Positions 1 through 11,813 of a stretch of DNA of 64,000 nucleotides are shown in pieces. How positions within the stretch are numbered: the stretch's first letter is position 1; the number at the start of each line of letters is the position of its first letter. The DNA lies in contig NZ_JACHBR010000001.1 of NCBI RefSeq assembly GCF_014200435.1, forward strand, positions 372,001 to 436,000, read 5' to 3'. The stretch is from Sphaerisporangium krabiense. GTDB lineage: Bacteria > Actinomycetota > Actinomycetes > Streptosporangiales > Streptosporangiaceae. A model generated the notes under the pieces. That model made no database searches. It was not told the origin of the DNA and was given only the letters and a program-made list of their open reading frames with translations. Made by a program: the position numbers and the translations under genes.

Positions 1-549
1 ATGCCCCCGTCCTCCCGACCCATGCCTCTCCCCCATCTGGGCGCGGTCCCGCCGGCCGACCCGCCGTACGACGAGGAGCGCCGCACGGTCCCGCGCGGGC
101 CCGCCGCGCCGGCACACGGCCCCCGGCCGCGCGCCCACGACCCCGCCCATGACCTCGCCCATGTCCGGGCCCGCGCCGCCCCGCGCGAGCGCCGCAGGGA
201 CGATCCTGGGGCCATGCGGCGGGCCCGCCGCGCGGACGGCGCCCCGCCCGGCGAGCGGGGGTTGCGCGCGCTCGGGCAGGCCCTGGCCGAGGTCCTCGCC
301 GGACGCCGCCCGCCCGCCGGCGTGGCCGGTCATCTGACCGAGCGCGCCTACGCCGAGCTGGTGCGCGCCGGCCGCATGATCGAGACGCGACGGCCTCCGC
401 TGGCCGGCGCGCCGCACGTCCACCGGCCGCGGGACGGCGTGGTCGAGGCGTGCCTGCTGGTGCACTGCGGCGAGCGCAGCCGCGTGCTGGCGCTGCGCGT
501 GGAGCGCCGGGGCACGCAGTGGCTGTGCACGGAGTTCGAGACGGCCTGA
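1..549 (+). CDS. Rv3235-family (DUF6459-like) protein
   Basis: The 182-residue product has a long Pro/Ala/Arg-rich, probably disordered N-terminal half (about residues 1-85). A compact C-terminal domain follows, with the pattern of the Rv3235 family: GLRALGQALAEVLAGRR, then a stretch ending in LALRVERRGTQWLCTEFE. This small family commonly sits next to secA in actinomycetes and has no established biochemical role. The gene begins at the first base of the window, so the true start could lie upstream. It converges on secA and the two share a strong hairpin terminator. The family call rests on the C-terminal pattern and the secA neighbourhood; function is unknown. Confidence 0.7.
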   Translation: MPPSSRPMPLPHLGAVPPADPPYDEERRTVPRGPAAPAHGPRPRAHDPAHDLAHVRARAAPRERRRDDPGAMRRARRADGAPPGERGLRALGQALAEVLAGRRPPAGVAGHLTERAYAELVRAGRMIETRRPPLAGAPHVHRPRDGVVEACLLVHCGERSRVLALRVERRGTQWLCTEFETA

Positions 550-557
550 AACGCCGC

Positions 558-588
558 GGCCCCGCGACCTGCGGAAGGTCGCGGGGCC
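558..588. terminator. Bidirectional terminator between Rv3235-like gene and secA
   Basis: A perfect 13-bp inverted repeat (558-570 pairs with 576-588) with a 5-nt loop lies between two convergent stop codons (549 and 628). There is no T-run, as is usual in high-G+C actinomycetes. Position and stem quality support termination from both sides. Confidence 0.75.
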
Positions 589-627
589 GGTCGGCGCTCC
601 TCCCCGGCGCGCGGCCGGGGGACGTGC

Positions 628-3429
<2,802 letters not shown>

Positions 3430-3736
3430 TTTGTGTAAAGCTCCTCGCAGGTCTGTACCGCGGCCCGGCGGCCGGGACATGAGGACATAACAGAGTTCCC
3501 CGTAACCATGGTAGGCGGTTTCACCACCGCACACAGCCACCGTCAAAGACGCTGTCGGGGCCCGGAGAGTTCCCGGCTTTCCCCACGCCGGGGACGTTCA
3601 TCCCGGTTACACCGGTACGGCCTGCGACGACCGGCGGGCACGTTGTATATCGTGCGACGTTAAGGGGAGGGAATCTTTGCCCCGCGGCACACCCCTCCCG
3701 GCACACGCGATACCGAAGCGAGATCAAGGAGTCATG
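3430..3736. promoter_or_regulatory. Divergent intergenic region secA / HGxxPAAW gene with candidate promoter
   Basis: This 307-bp gene-free stretch separates divergent genes. On the + strand a -35-like TGCGAC (3623-3628) is followed after 17 bp by TATATC (3646-3651), a plausible vegetative promoter for the small membrane protein with a leader of about 80 nt. A TTGACG on the - strand near 3540 could be part of the secA promoter, but no well-spaced -10 box accompanies it. No small ORF with a ribosome site was seen. Confidence 0.45.
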
Positions 3737-4012
3737 ATGGCCGAGAGCGCACCGGCGCAGGCACACGGCGGGCAGTCCCACGCGGGGCGTCCGACCTCCT
3801 GGCTGGCCGTCACCGTGATGCTTCTTGGGTTCACGATCGGCGGGGTGGCGCTGTGCATGGGACCCAGCTGGTTCCTGTTCTGGATCGGCGCGGGCGTCGT
3901 CGTGGTCGGCGGCATCCTCGCCCTGATCTTCGACATCTTCTCCGACGTCATCGAGGACGCCCCGCGCGAGATCGCCGTCCAGGAGCACCACTCCCCCTTC
4001 GAGCACCGCTAG
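3737..4012 (+). CDS. HGxxPAAW-type small membrane protein
   Basis: This 91-residue protein has a short polar His/Gln-rich N-terminus, a degenerate HGxxPAAW-type signature (HAGRPTSW, about 15-22), two hydrophobic helices (about 23-41 and 46-66) and a short acidic tail. The family is restricted to actinobacteria and its function is unknown; it is presumably an inner-membrane protein. Two adjacent ATGs (3734 and 3737) follow an AAGGAG box at 3726-3731. The second ATG is used here because its 5-nt spacing is better than 2 nt. The gene converges on the YcaQ-like gene. Confidence 0.75.
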   Translation: MAESAPAQAHGGQSHAGRPTSWLAVTVMLLGFTIGGVALCMGPSWFLFWIGAGVVVVGGILALIFDIFSDVIEDAPREIAVQEHHSPFEHR

Positions 4013-4021
4013 CCGCCCGGA

Positions 4022-4049
4022 CCGGGCCCGCCCTGGCCGGCGGGCCCGG
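4022..4049. terminator. Hairpin terminator between convergent genes
   Basis: A perfect 11-bp inverted repeat (4022-4032 with 4039-4049, 6-nt loop) fills the 40-bp gap between the stop of the HGxxPAAW gene and the stop of the YcaQ-like gene. It probably works in both directions. Confidence 0.7.
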
Positions 4050-4052
4050 ACG

Positions 4053-5282
4053 TCAGAGGGAACCGGCGCGCAGCGCCGACCGGAGGGGCAGGGCGGCCTC
4101 GGCGGGCACCACGCGCTCCACGCGGATGTCGTCGCACCCCACCCAGGTGGCCGCCTCCCGCAGGGCCTCGGCCATGGCCTCGGCCGCGTCGGCCCGCACC
4201 CGCCCGCCCGGACCCGGCTCGAAGCCGACCTGGCGGGCCACGAACGTCCCGCCCTCGCGCGCGGGGTCGACCCGGCCGATCAGGCGGCCCCCGGCGAGCA
4301 CCGGCATCGTGAAGTAGCCGTGCACCCGCTTGTCCTTCGGGACGTACGCCTCCAGGCGGTGGGTGAAGCCGAACACCCGCTCGGTGCGGGGACGGTCCCA
4401 CACCAGCGAGTCGAACGGGGACAGCGGGGTGGTGCGGTGGCGGCCCCGCGGGGCGGACTCCAGCGCCGCCGGGTCGGCCCACGAGACGGCCCCGCCCCGC
4501 GCCGCCTCCCAGCCGGCCACCCTGACCGGGACCAGCCCCGCCGAGCCGTCGGCCAGGGCCGTGTCGAGCATCGCGGCGTGCCGGCCCCTGAGCCGCAGGA
4601 AGTCGATCAGGTCGGCGCGGGTCGCCACGCCCAGCGCGGCCCCGGCGACGCGGGCCAGCCGCGTGACGCACTCCTCGTCGGTGAGCGTCTCCTCGAGCAG
4701 GGACGGCGGCACGACCCGCTCGGCGACGTCGTAGACCCGGCGCCAGCCGACGCGGCGGGTGCAGACGACCTCACCGATGTCCAGCAGGTACTCCACCGCG
4801 ATCTTGACGTCGGACCAGTCCCACCAGGGGCCGCCGTTCTTGGCGCCGCCCAGCTCGGTGGTGGTCAGCGGGCCCTCGTCGCGGACCTGGGCGAGCACCT
4901 TGTCGATGGTGGGCGGCACCTCGTGCCAACGGAAGCGCCGCTCGCGGTAGGCCTGGCGGCGGAACGCGTACAGCGGCCAGTGGTCGATGGGCAGGATGCA
5001 CGCCGCGTGGCACCAGTACTCGAAGGCCAGGGCGGGCTCGTGCCAGTAGGCCCGCTCGACCTTGGCCCGGCCGACCGCCCCGAGCCGCGCGTACGCCACC
5101 AGCTCGTGCGAGCGGGCGAGCACGGAGATGGTGTCGAGCTGGACGGCGGCCAGGCGGCGCAGCACGGCCGCCACCCCGCCCCTGCGGGACTCGGCGCCGA
5201 GGAAGCCCTGGGCGCGCAGGATGGCGCGCCGGGCGTCGTCGGCGGACAGTTCGGCCACGGGAACGGGGAGACCACTGGGCAT
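4053..5282 (-). CDS. Winged-helix DNA glycosylase of the YcaQ/AlkZ family
   Basis: The 409-residue product matches the HTH_42/YcaQ family: tandem winged-helix proteins that excise alkylated bases and unhook interstrand crosslinks. Near the N-terminus it carries Q-L-D at residues 48-50 (AAVQLDTISVLARSHE), corresponding to the catalytic Gln-x-Asp motif of the YcaQ (AlkX) branch rather than the Gln-x-Gln of AlkZ. Other family landmarks are the EYWCHAACILP stretch and the C-terminal PKDKRVHGYFTMPVL segment. It lies downstream of the orphan response regulator on the same strand with a 71-bp gap, so it may be read from that transcript or from its own promoter. Substrate range cannot be inferred. 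Confidence 0.85.
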   Translation of the reverse strand: MPSGLPVPVAELSADDARRAILRAQGFLGAESRRGGVAAVLRRLAAVQLDTISVLARSHELVAYARLGAVGRAKVERAYWHEPALAFEYWCHAACILPIDHWPLYAFRRQAYRERRFRWHEVPPTIDKVLAQVRDEGPLTTTELGGAKNGGPWWDWSDVKIAVEYLLDIGEVVCTRRVGWRRVYDVAERVVPPSLLEETLTDEECVTRLARVAGAALGVATRADLIDFLRLRGRHAAMLDTALADGSAGLVPVRVAGWEAARGGAVSWADPAALESAPRGRHRTTPLSPFDSLVWDRPRTERVFGFTHRLEAYVPKDKRVHGYFTMPVLAGGRLIGRVDPAREGGTFVARQVGFEPGPGGRVRADAAEAMAEALREAATWVGCDDIRVERVVPAEAALPLRSALRAGSL

Positions 5283-5353
5283 GCGTCGATGGTAGAGCCT
5301 GCCACCGACAAACCCACTACGCAGGTGTCACACCGCCACGCCCGCGCGGAAGG

Positions 5354-6055
5354 TCAGGTGATCTCCAGCAGGCGCTCGCGCACGGCGTAGACCACGGCCT
5401 CCATGCGGGAGTGGAGCTGCAGCTTCTCCAGGATGTTGCGGACGTGGTTCTTCACCGTGTTCTCGGAGATGAACAGCTCCTTGGCGATCTCACGGTTGTT
5501 CATGCCCTTGGCGACCAGGCGCAGGACCTCCATCTCCCGGTCGGTCAGCCGGGGGACGGGAAGCTGCGGAGGACGTTCGGCCTCCTTGCGGCTCATGTTG
5601 GCGAACTCGCTGATCAGCTTGGCCGCCATCGCCGGGTTGATCAGGGACTGCCCTTCGTGGACGCCGCGCACGGCGTCGGGGACCTCGTCGATCTGGACGT
5701 CCTTCAGCAGGTAGCCCGTGGCCCCCGCCTTGATCGCCTCGAAGAGGTCCTCCTCCTCGTCGCTCACGGTCAGCATGATGATCCGCGCGCTCGGCACCGA
5801 GGCCTTGATCGCTCTGGTGGCCTCGATGCCGCCCTGGCGGGGCATGCGGACGTCCATCAGGACGACGTCGGGCAGGAGGCGGTCGGCGATCTCGACCGCC
5901 TCCTGACCATCGCTGGCCTCGCCCACCACATCGATGTCCGGCTCCGCGGCCAGCGCCAGCTCGAGGCTCCGCCGGATCAGCGCGTGATCGTCAACGATCA
6001 GCACGCGGATCGGCTCGCGCCCGGAGCGGCCGGCCGTTTCGTCGGTCTGCGTCAC
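5354..6055 (-). CDS. Orphan NarL/FixJ-family response regulator
   Basis: The 233-residue protein has an N-terminal receiver domain (about 17-135) with the acidic pair VDDH, the phospho-acceptor Asp68 (VVLMDVRMP) and the conserved Lys in GYLLKDV. A C-terminal LuxR-type helix-turn-helix follows (about 168-230; [22 protein letters not shown]). No histidine kinase is adjacent, so its partner must be elsewhere or it is controlled otherwise. The start is a GTG preceded directly by a GAGGAGGAGG purine run. The secA-RR-hpf arrangement is conserved in actinomycetes, but I know no firmly assigned regulon for this position. Confidence 0.9.
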   Translation of the reverse strand: MTQTDETAGRSGREPIRVLIVDDHALIRRSLELALAAEPDIDVVGEASDGQEAVEIADRLLPDVVLMDVRMPRQGGIEATRAIKASVPSARIIMLTVSDEEEDLFEAIKAGATGYLLKDVQIDEVPDAVRGVHEGQSLINPAMAAKLISEFANMSRKEAERPPQLPVPRLTDREMEVLRLVAKGMNNREIAKELFISENTVKNHVRNILEKLQLHSRMEAVVYAVRERLLEIT

Positions 6056-6193
6056 GCCTCCTCCTCGTGGGGAGCCAGATCGCGCGGGGTAGGTCGAGCC
6101 CTACCGCACGACGCTCCCGCGCCGTCGGAACCGCCATCATTACACGGGTTTCCGGGTCGCGGGGCGGGTCGAGAGGATCTTCGAACGCCTTGG

Positions 6194-6865
6194 TTACTGT
6201 TCTACGAGTCGCAACACTCCGTACGCGTATCCGACACGTCGGTACACGACGCTGGGATGTCCGCTCTCCTTGTCTCTGAACAGGTAGAAATCATGGCCGA
6301 CGAGTTCCATCTCCAGCAGTGCCTGGTCGATGGTCATCGGGTCGGCCTTGTGGAACTTCTCGCGGACGACGAGGGGACCGTCGCCGTCCATCTCGATGGG
6401 AACGATGGGCTCCTCGAAGGCCTCGGCCTCGCGCGGGCCCTTGGCGGCCTTGGCGCGTTCCTTGGCCTGGGGCTCGGCGGGGAGCGGCTCGGGAAGCGGC
6501 TCGTAGGTCTCGGCGAGGTCGGAGGTCAGGGCGGCCACCGAGGGGGGGCAGTGGTTGCCGTGGTGGACCTTGCGCCGGTCGGCGATGCGACGGAGCCTGC
6601 CCTCCAGCTTGCCGAGCGCGATGTCGAGCGCCGCGAAGCGGTCGTCGGCGGACGCCTCGGCCCTGATGGCGGGGCCCTTGGAGTGGATCGTCAACTCGAC
6701 CCGTTCACGATCCTCGGTAGCCCGCACGTTCGCTTCCTTGGACACCTCCACGTCGACGCGGATCAGCTTGTTGTCCAGTCGTTCGATCCTGGCCAGCTTG
6801 GTCGTCACATGATCGCGGAACCGGTCACTCACACTGGTGTGCCGTCCCTTGACGATGATGTCCAC
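6194..6865 (-). CDS. hpf: Long-form ribosome hibernation promoting factor (HPF/RaiA)
   Basis: The 223-residue protein has an N-terminal RaiA/S30AE domain (about 1-100; MDIIVKGRHTSVSDRFRDHV) that binds the 30S decoding region, a charged Ala/Pro/Glu linker, and a C-terminal dimerisation domain (about 155-223; IDQALLEMELVGHDFYLFRD). This is the long form that pairs two ribosomes into inactive 100S dimers in stationary phase. The start is a GTG after a G-rich ribosome site. The 565-bp region upstream leaves ample room for stress-responsive promoters, which are expected for this gene. Confidence 0.95.
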   Translation of the reverse strand: MDIIVKGRHTSVSDRFRDHVTTKLARIERLDNKLIRVDVEVSKEANVRATEDRERVELTIHSKGPAIRAEASADDRFAALDIALGKLEGRLRRIADRRKVHHGNHCPPSVAALTSDLAETYEPLPEPLPAEPQAKERAKAAKGPREAEAFEEPIVPIEMDGDGPLVVREKFHKADPMTIDQALLEMELVGHDFYLFRDKESGHPSVVYRRVGYAYGVLRLVEQ

Positions 6866-7430
6866 TCAAAGGCCCCCCTTCGTATCGACAGCGAGGAGGA
6901 CACCCGTCCGGCCGACCTGGTCTTCGTCCCCACATCCGCCTGCTGAGGGTCTCGCGGCTCTGTGCCACTACTGCCCTTCTCTTCTGACGGAGGACATCCG
7001 GACCTCCGGGAAGGCAGGACTTACCTCTAAGCCGCACCGTGATCGGTCGACGAAGAGTCGCCTTACGTGGGCCGTTTCGCCTGCGGCTGGCATCGGCTAG
7101 CCGGGCCGGCCCTCTTGCGGGGGTCGGTCCGGTGCAACCACGGACCCGAACGGGTGCCATGCTCGAACGCTAGTCGCTGCCGGGCCGAATGTCAGCCGTG
7201 AGATCGGCCATACGATCACATTGAGTGACTTCCTTGAGGATTCGAGTCCAGGGGAAGACCCGGCGTTGGCCATGCTCGTGCTCGGCCCGGGCGGTGTTCC
7301 CGGCCCGCTGACCTGGAAGGTCGGCATCCGCGGCGCGAGGACGTGGGTGCGTGTGCGGCCGTGGACTTTGACGGAATCATTACCCTTCGTAATCTTTTTG
7401 AGTCGGATGTCGCCGGGCGTGTCGGGCGTG
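6866..7430. other. 565-bp gene-free region upstream of hpf
   Basis: I find no credible gene here; the open frames crossing it are shadows of comF or hpf. It holds the hpf leader and, on the + strand, a strong promoter-like element at 7368-7395. A small inverted repeat, CGGAGG (6988-6993) with CCTCCG (7003-7008), could fold in the hpf leader. On the minus strand the sequence TCGACC followed by CTTAGA around 7030-7060 is a possible hpf promoter, but its spacing is not decisive. Confidence 0.5.
7368..7395 (+). promoter_or_regulatory. Promoter-like element antisense to comF
   Basis: TTGACG (7368-7373), a 16-bp spacer and TAATCT (7390-7395) form a near-consensus vegetative promoter pointing right, into the 3' end of comF on the opposite strand. 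A 5-bp inverted repeat, ATTAC/GTAAT (7379-7393), overlaps the spacer and -10 box and is followed by five T residues. No + strand gene follows, so the product would be antisense or a small RNA. Confidence 0.4.
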
Positions 7431-8102
7431 TCACAAATGTCGTCGCGGGGCCGCGACGACCACCGCCAGGGGCACCTCGGCGCCCGCCGCGCGCAGCGCC
7501 GCCGCGGCCTCCGCCAGCGTGGCCCCGGTGGTCGCGACATCGTCCACCAGAACGGCCGTACGCCCCCTCAGACGGCCGGCGGCGGCGGGGGCGACCTGGA
7601 AGGCCCCCGCCACGTTCCGCGCCCGCTCCGGCGCGCTGAGGCCCGCCTGGTCGCGCACGCGGCGGCGGTGCCCGAGCACCGGCGCGCACGCCGCGGCGCG
7701 GCCCCGTCCCCGCAGGCCGCGCGCGGCGAGGGCGGCGAGACCCGCCACGGGATCATGCCCGCGCCGCCGCAGGGCCCCGCGGGCGCTCGGCACCGGGACC
7801 AGCAGGAACGGCGCCGCGGGCGGGCCCGCCGCGCGGATCGCGGCGAGCAGGCAGGCCGCGAGCGCGGGCCGCAGCGCGGTGCGCCCGCGTTCCTTGTAGG
7901 CGAGGATCGCCCGGCGCGCCGCCCCCTCGTACACGGCCGCGGCCCAGCACTCCGGAGGGCCGCCCGGGGCGGGCGGCCTCGCGAACGGGCGGGCGCGCAT
8001 CGCCCCCAGGCACGCGGCGCACAGTACGGCGCCCGTCCGGCCGCAGCCGGCGCAGCGCGGCGGGAGGATCAGATCCAGCAGGTGGGACAGGAAGGTCGGC
8101 AC
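7431..8102 (-). CDS. ComF-family phosphoribosyltransferase-like protein
   Basis: The product carries an N-terminal zinc-ribbon pattern, LILPPRCAGCGRTGAVLCAAC, and a C-terminal PRPP-binding loop, TAVLVDDVATTGATL, both hallmarks of ComF/GntX proteins linked to DNA uptake or nucleotide salvage; their exact reaction is unsettled. The middle motif AYKERGRTALRPAL is also typical. The frame is open to an ATG at 8210, but the extra 36 residues are unlike family N-termini. I therefore place the start at the GTG at 8102 (VPTFLSHLLDLILPPRC, 223 residues). No clear ribosome site is seen for either start. The gene follows lpqB on the same strand and probably ends that transcript. Confidence 0.8.
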   Translation of the reverse strand: MPTFLSHLLDLILPPRCAGCGRTGAVLCAACLGAMRARPFARPPAPGGPPECWAAAVYEGAARRAILAYKERGRTALRPALAACLLAAIRAAGPPAAPFLLVPVPSARGALRRRGHDPVAGLAALAARGLRGRGRAAACAPVLGHRRRVRDQAGLSAPERARNVAGAFQVAPAAAGRLRGRTAVLVDDVATTGATLAEAAAALRAAGAEVPLAVVVAAPRRHL

Positions 8103-8241
8103 CCGCCCAGCATCGGCCCCGCCCCCGACGAGAACGCCGCCGAACCCCGGTCGTCCACAGCCCGTGGCCGATCCCGGCCACAACGGGCCGTCCGTCCACA
8201 GGCATGCCATCGGCGGATCGGCACGCGCGGTGCGCCGGAGG

Positions 8242-10047
8242 TCACCCCAAGGGGTATTTGGGGGTGGTCGCGCCGTTCCTCTCCACGGAGGTCCACTTCC
8301 GCTTCTGCGGGTCCCACATCAGGACCTCGCCGTCCGAGGTGCCCGCGAACACGGGCGCGGGCTCGGGCGCGGCGGTGATCGTCACGATGCGGGCCGCCGC
8401 CTTGGGCGTGTCGGACCTGCTGCCCCGGGTGACCGACCAGGTGGCCAGCTCGCGGTCGGACGCGCTCTGCGTGAGCACCAGCAGCGTGCCGGCGTCCCGC
8501 CAGGCGATGTCGAGGATCTCCTGTCCCTCGTCGGTGGGCACGAGCGGGCGCACGTTCTTGATCTCCGGCCGCGACCTGTCGATCGACCCGACCAGCACGC
8601 GGTCGCCGCCCCCGTCGTCGGCGATGACGGCGACGCGGGCGCCGTCGCGCGAGACGCGGAACGCCTTGACGTCGGAGGACTCCAGGGCAGGGGCGGGCAC
8701 GCGTTCCGCGCCGGTCGCGTCGCGCGCCCTGAGCACCTGCGATCTGCGCGGCCCCAGCTTGGCCACCGACCAGAGCTGGTCGTAGCGGTCCCAGGAGGGC
8801 GCGGTGAGCCCGGCCGCCTGCATCCAGCGCTGCCAGGGGCTGCCGGGCGCCTCTCCGGGGACCCAGACCGCGCCCGTCTTGTCCAGCAACGCCAGCGTCG
8901 ACAGGCCCTTGCCCACGGCCAGGGCGGTGAACTGCCGCGCGGGCTCGGCGCCCCGGTCGAGCGGCTGGTCGTTGTCCTTGTCGACCAGGTACGGCTTGCC
9001 CTGGCGCAGGAAGAGCGCGTCGGACGAGGCGGTCACGACGTTGGGGTCGAAGCTCGCGTAGGCGCGCGGGTCGATGACGAACGGCCCGCCGGGGAACTGC
9101 TCCCCGTTGACCCTGACCTCGATGGACCGCGATTCGGTGAGCGGCTTCAGCGTCCAGGAGAGCTGGGCGGACAGGGCCATCCTCTGCGAGGTGACCCGCG
9201 CGGAGTCGACGATGCCGTAGGTGAAGTCCACCACGACGGTGTCGTCCTCGACGGTGACGTCGTTGACGTCCACGTCGTGGCCGAACGCCGGGACGACGGC
9301 GTCGCGGATCGGGGTGGTCGGCCCGAGGAGCATGCGCTGCACCAGCGACTTGGCGAGCCCCTGCTCGGGGTCGATGGGCACCTGCACCTGGTCGGTGACC
9401 AGAACCTTCTGGTCGAAGGCCGGGAAGTACAGATCGTAGGCGCGGTAGGCGCGCTTGAAGTCGTCGTCGGACAGCAGCAGCCCGGGGGGCGCCGCCGAGA
9501 TGCGCCACTGGCCGCCGACCTTGGTCAGCTTGAACTCCTCGGTCAGCTCGCCGCCCGAGGAGGCGTCGGTGGGCACGTAGTGGCCGTCTGCGTCGAGGGC
9601 GCCGAGCTTGAGCGCCTTCATCGTGATGTGGGCCTGCGTCTCCTCGACGACCTGGCCGGGGGACTTCGGCTGGCCGTAGATCACCACCGCGTCGGTGGGG
9701 TCCCACGTGCGGCGGGCCTCTTCGGTGAGGTACTGCCGGGCCACGGTGCGCTGAGGGTCGTCGAAGCCGGCCGCGGCGGCCAGGAAGCCGTTGACGATGT
9801 CGATCGGCTCGCCGTTCGGCTTCGGCGGCGCCGCGAGGATGCGCACGTACGGCTGGCTGAGCGGGTCCTTGGCGGCCGGGCCGCGCGCCGTGAAGGGGTT
9901 GCCGCCGGTGGGCACGGTCGAGCACGCCGAGAGGAACGCGAGGGCCGCGGCCAGCGACGCGCCGAACGTGAGCCGTACGGGCCTGGAGGGGCCCGTACGG
10001 CGGGGCGGCCTGACCCGCCTGGCCGGCCGCGACGGGCTAGTCGGCAT
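8242..10047 (-). CDS. lpqB: Lipoprotein LpqB
   Basis: LpqB is the lipoprotein partner of the MtrAB system; in mycobacteria it binds the extracellular sensor domain of MtrB and modulates MtrA phosphorylation. This 601-residue protein has an Arg-rich N-terminus, a hydrophobic signal segment and the lipobox LSAC with Cys42. A GerMN-like domain (about 60-340) and a C-terminal beta-propeller ending in repeats such as VLMWDPQKRKW follow. Its start overlaps the mtrB stop by 11 bp, so it is translationally coupled in an mtrA-mtrB-lpqB operon. Confidence 0.95.
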   Translation of the reverse strand: MPTSPSRPARRVRPPRRTGPSRPVRLTFGASLAAALAFLSACSTVPTGGNPFTARGPAAKDPLSQPYVRILAAPPKPNGEPIDIVNGFLAAAAGFDDPQRTVARQYLTEEARRTWDPTDAVVIYGQPKSPGQVVEETQAHITMKALKLGALDADGHYVPTDASSGGELTEEFKLTKVGGQWRISAAPPGLLLSDDDFKRAYRAYDLYFPAFDQKVLVTDQVQVPIDPEQGLAKSLVQRMLLGPTTPIRDAVVPAFGHDVDVNDVTVEDDTVVVDFTYGIVDSARVTSQRMALSAQLSWTLKPLTESRSIEVRVNGEQFPGGPFVIDPRAYASFDPNVVTASSDALFLRQGKPYLVDKDNDQPLDRGAEPARQFTALAVGKGLSTLALLDKTGAVWVPGEAPGSPWQRWMQAAGLTAPSWDRYDQLWSVAKLGPRRSQVLRARDATGAERVPAPALESSDVKAFRVSRDGARVAVIADDGGGDRVLVGSIDRSRPEIKNVRPLVPTDEGQEILDIAWRDAGTLLVLTQSASDRELATWSVTRGSRSDTPKAAARIVTITAAPEPAPVFAGTSDGEVLMWDPQKRKWTSVERNGATTPKYPLG

Positions 10048-11797
10048 CGAAGGCCCCCTCGACGGCGGGCGAGAGCACCGGCGTGGCGTGGCCCCGCCAG
10101 GTGCGCCGCATCTCGACCTCCGGCGGCACCAGCGGCAGCGGCGAGCCGCGCAGCTCGGACCCTGCCTGCCGGGGCAGCGACAGGCGGAACTGCGACCCCT
10201 CCCCCGGCATGCCCCACGCCTGCAGCCACCCGCCGTGCAGCATGGCGTCCTCGCGGGAGATCGCCAGGCCGAGCCCGGTGCCGCCGATCGTGCGGGCCCG
10301 GGACGGGTCGGCGCGCCAGAAGCGGTCGAAGACCATGTTCTCCTCCCCGGGCTTGAGCCCCACCCCGTGGTCGCGCACCGCCACCGCCACCGCGTCGCGG
10401 TCGGCGCCGAGGGCGACCACGATGTCGCGGCCCTCGCCGTGCTCGATGGCGTTGAACAGCAGGTTGCGCAGGATGCGCTCGACCCGGCGGCTGTCGACCT
10501 CGGCCATGCAGGGCTCGCCGGGCAGCCGCAGGTCCAGCCGGGTGGACCTGCGCTCGGCCAGCGGCTGGGAATCGCCGACGGCGCGCAGCACCACGTCGCG
10601 CATGTCCACCGAGTCGATGTCGAGCGTGGCCGCGCCGGCGTCGTAGCGGCTGATCTCCAGAAGGTCGGCGAGCATCGACTCGAAGCGCTCGAGCTGGTTC
10701 TGCATCAGCTCGGCGGCGCGCGCGGTGGCGGGGTCGAAGTCCTCACGGCTCTCGTACAGCAGGTCGGCCGCCATGCGGACGGTGGTCAGCGGGGTGCGCA
10801 GCTCGTGGGAGACGTCGGAGACGAACTGCCGCTGCACCTGGGACAGCTCTTCGAGCTGGTGGATCTTCAGGGCGAGGTTGGAGGCCATCTCGTTGAAGGA
10901 CGTGGCCAGGCGGGCCAGGTCGTCCTCGCCGCGCACCTTCAGCCGTTCCTCCAGCCGTCCCGCGGCGAGGCGCTCGGCCGCCTGGCGGGTGAGCCGGACC
11001 GGCGTGACGACCTGGCGGGTCACCAGGGAGGCCACGGCGGCGAGCAGCAGCACCAGCGCCACGCCGACCACGACCAGCCACTGCTGGACGGCGGACAACG
11101 TCTTGACGTCGTCCTCCAGCGGGAAGAAGTGGTAGACCTCGTAGTCGCCGACGAGCGCGCCGATGGCCAGCGCGGGGATCGGCTGCGGCCTGCCGACGTA
11201 GTACATCGGGGTGTAGAGCGCGCGGGGCTCGTCCTTGTTCTGCAGCACGGCGTCGCGCAGTTTCCACGTGACGCTCTTGGGGTCCAGGTTGTCGGTGACG
11301 CGGTCGCTGCCGACCAGGTCGGCGTTGAGGATCACGACGCTGTAGCGCGAGTCCGCCCGCTGGGCCATGGCGTAGGCCGCCTGGTCGACCGGGTTGGCGA
11401 AGGCGGTGTCGGGACCGCCGTCGCGGGCGGGCGCGTCCGGGGGCGTGGCGGCGGACGGCTGCTCCAGGTATCCGCCCAAGGTGGTCACGTTGGCCCGCGC
11501 CTCGGAGGTCGCCGAGTCGACCCGGCCCCGCAGCACGGCCGTGTCGATCATCTGCATGAGGAAGAAGCCGAGCACCGCGACCACGGTCATGGAGATGAAG
11601 AGGGTGCTGGTGACGACCCTGAGCTGCAGCGAGCGGCGCCAGACCCGGCGCACCCGCCCGGCCGCGCGCCGCGCGCGCCTGCGGACGCCGCGCACGATCT
11701 GGCGCGGCGTCCTGCGGGTCTTCTTCTTCGGCTTCGGGCGGGCGGGGCCCGTGCGGCCGGGAAGGGGCGCGGTGGCCATGGAAGGCGTGGAGGTCAC
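10037..11797 (-). CDS. mtrB: Sensor histidine kinase MtrB
   Basis: MtrB is the membrane sensor kinase that phosphorylates MtrA; the system controls cell-wall hydrolases, division and, in Streptomyces, development. The 586-residue product has a strongly basic cytoplasmic N-terminus, a first transmembrane helix (LFISMTVVAVLGFFLMQMI), an extracellular domain, a second helix (WLVVVGVALVLLLAAVASLV) and a HAMP segment. The HisKA phospho-acceptor is His331 (SHELRTPLTTVR), followed by a HATPase domain with the N box (NLLFNAIEHGEG) and GTGLGLAISRE. It starts 16 bp after mtrA. Confidence 0.96.
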   Translation of the reverse strand: MTSTPSMATAPLPGRTGPARPKPKKKTRRTPRQIVRGVRRRARRAAGRVRRVWRRSLQLRVVTSTLFISMTVVAVLGFFLMQMIDTAVLRGRVDSATSEARANVTTLGGYLEQPSAATPPDAPARDGGPDTAFANPVDQAAYAMAQRADSRYSVVILNADLVGSDRVTDNLDPKSVTWKLRDAVLQNKDEPRALYTPMYYVGRPQPIPALAIGALVGDYEVYHFFPLEDDVKTLSAVQQWLVVVGVALVLLLAAVASLVTRQVVTPVRLTRQAAERLAAGRLEERLKVRGEDDLARLATSFNEMASNLALKIHQLEELSQVQRQFVSDVSHELRTPLTTVRMAADLLYESREDFDPATARAAELMQNQLERFESMLADLLEISRYDAGAATLDIDSVDMRDVVLRAVGDSQPLAERRSTRLDLRLPGEPCMAEVDSRRVERILRNLLFNAIEHGEGRDIVVALGADRDAVAVAVRDHGVGLKPGEENMVFDRFWRADPSRARTIGGTGLGLAISREDAMLHGGWLQAWGMPGEGSQFRLSLPRQAGSELRGSPLPLVPPEVEMRRTWRGHATPVLSPAVEGAFDAD

Positions 11798-11813
11798 GGC
11801 GCGGCCGCGCCGG

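Noticed and set aside
7097-7540. 147-residue minus-strand frame in the hpf upstream region
   Set aside because: It overlaps the comF end in another frame, has no ribosome site and no recognisable domain.
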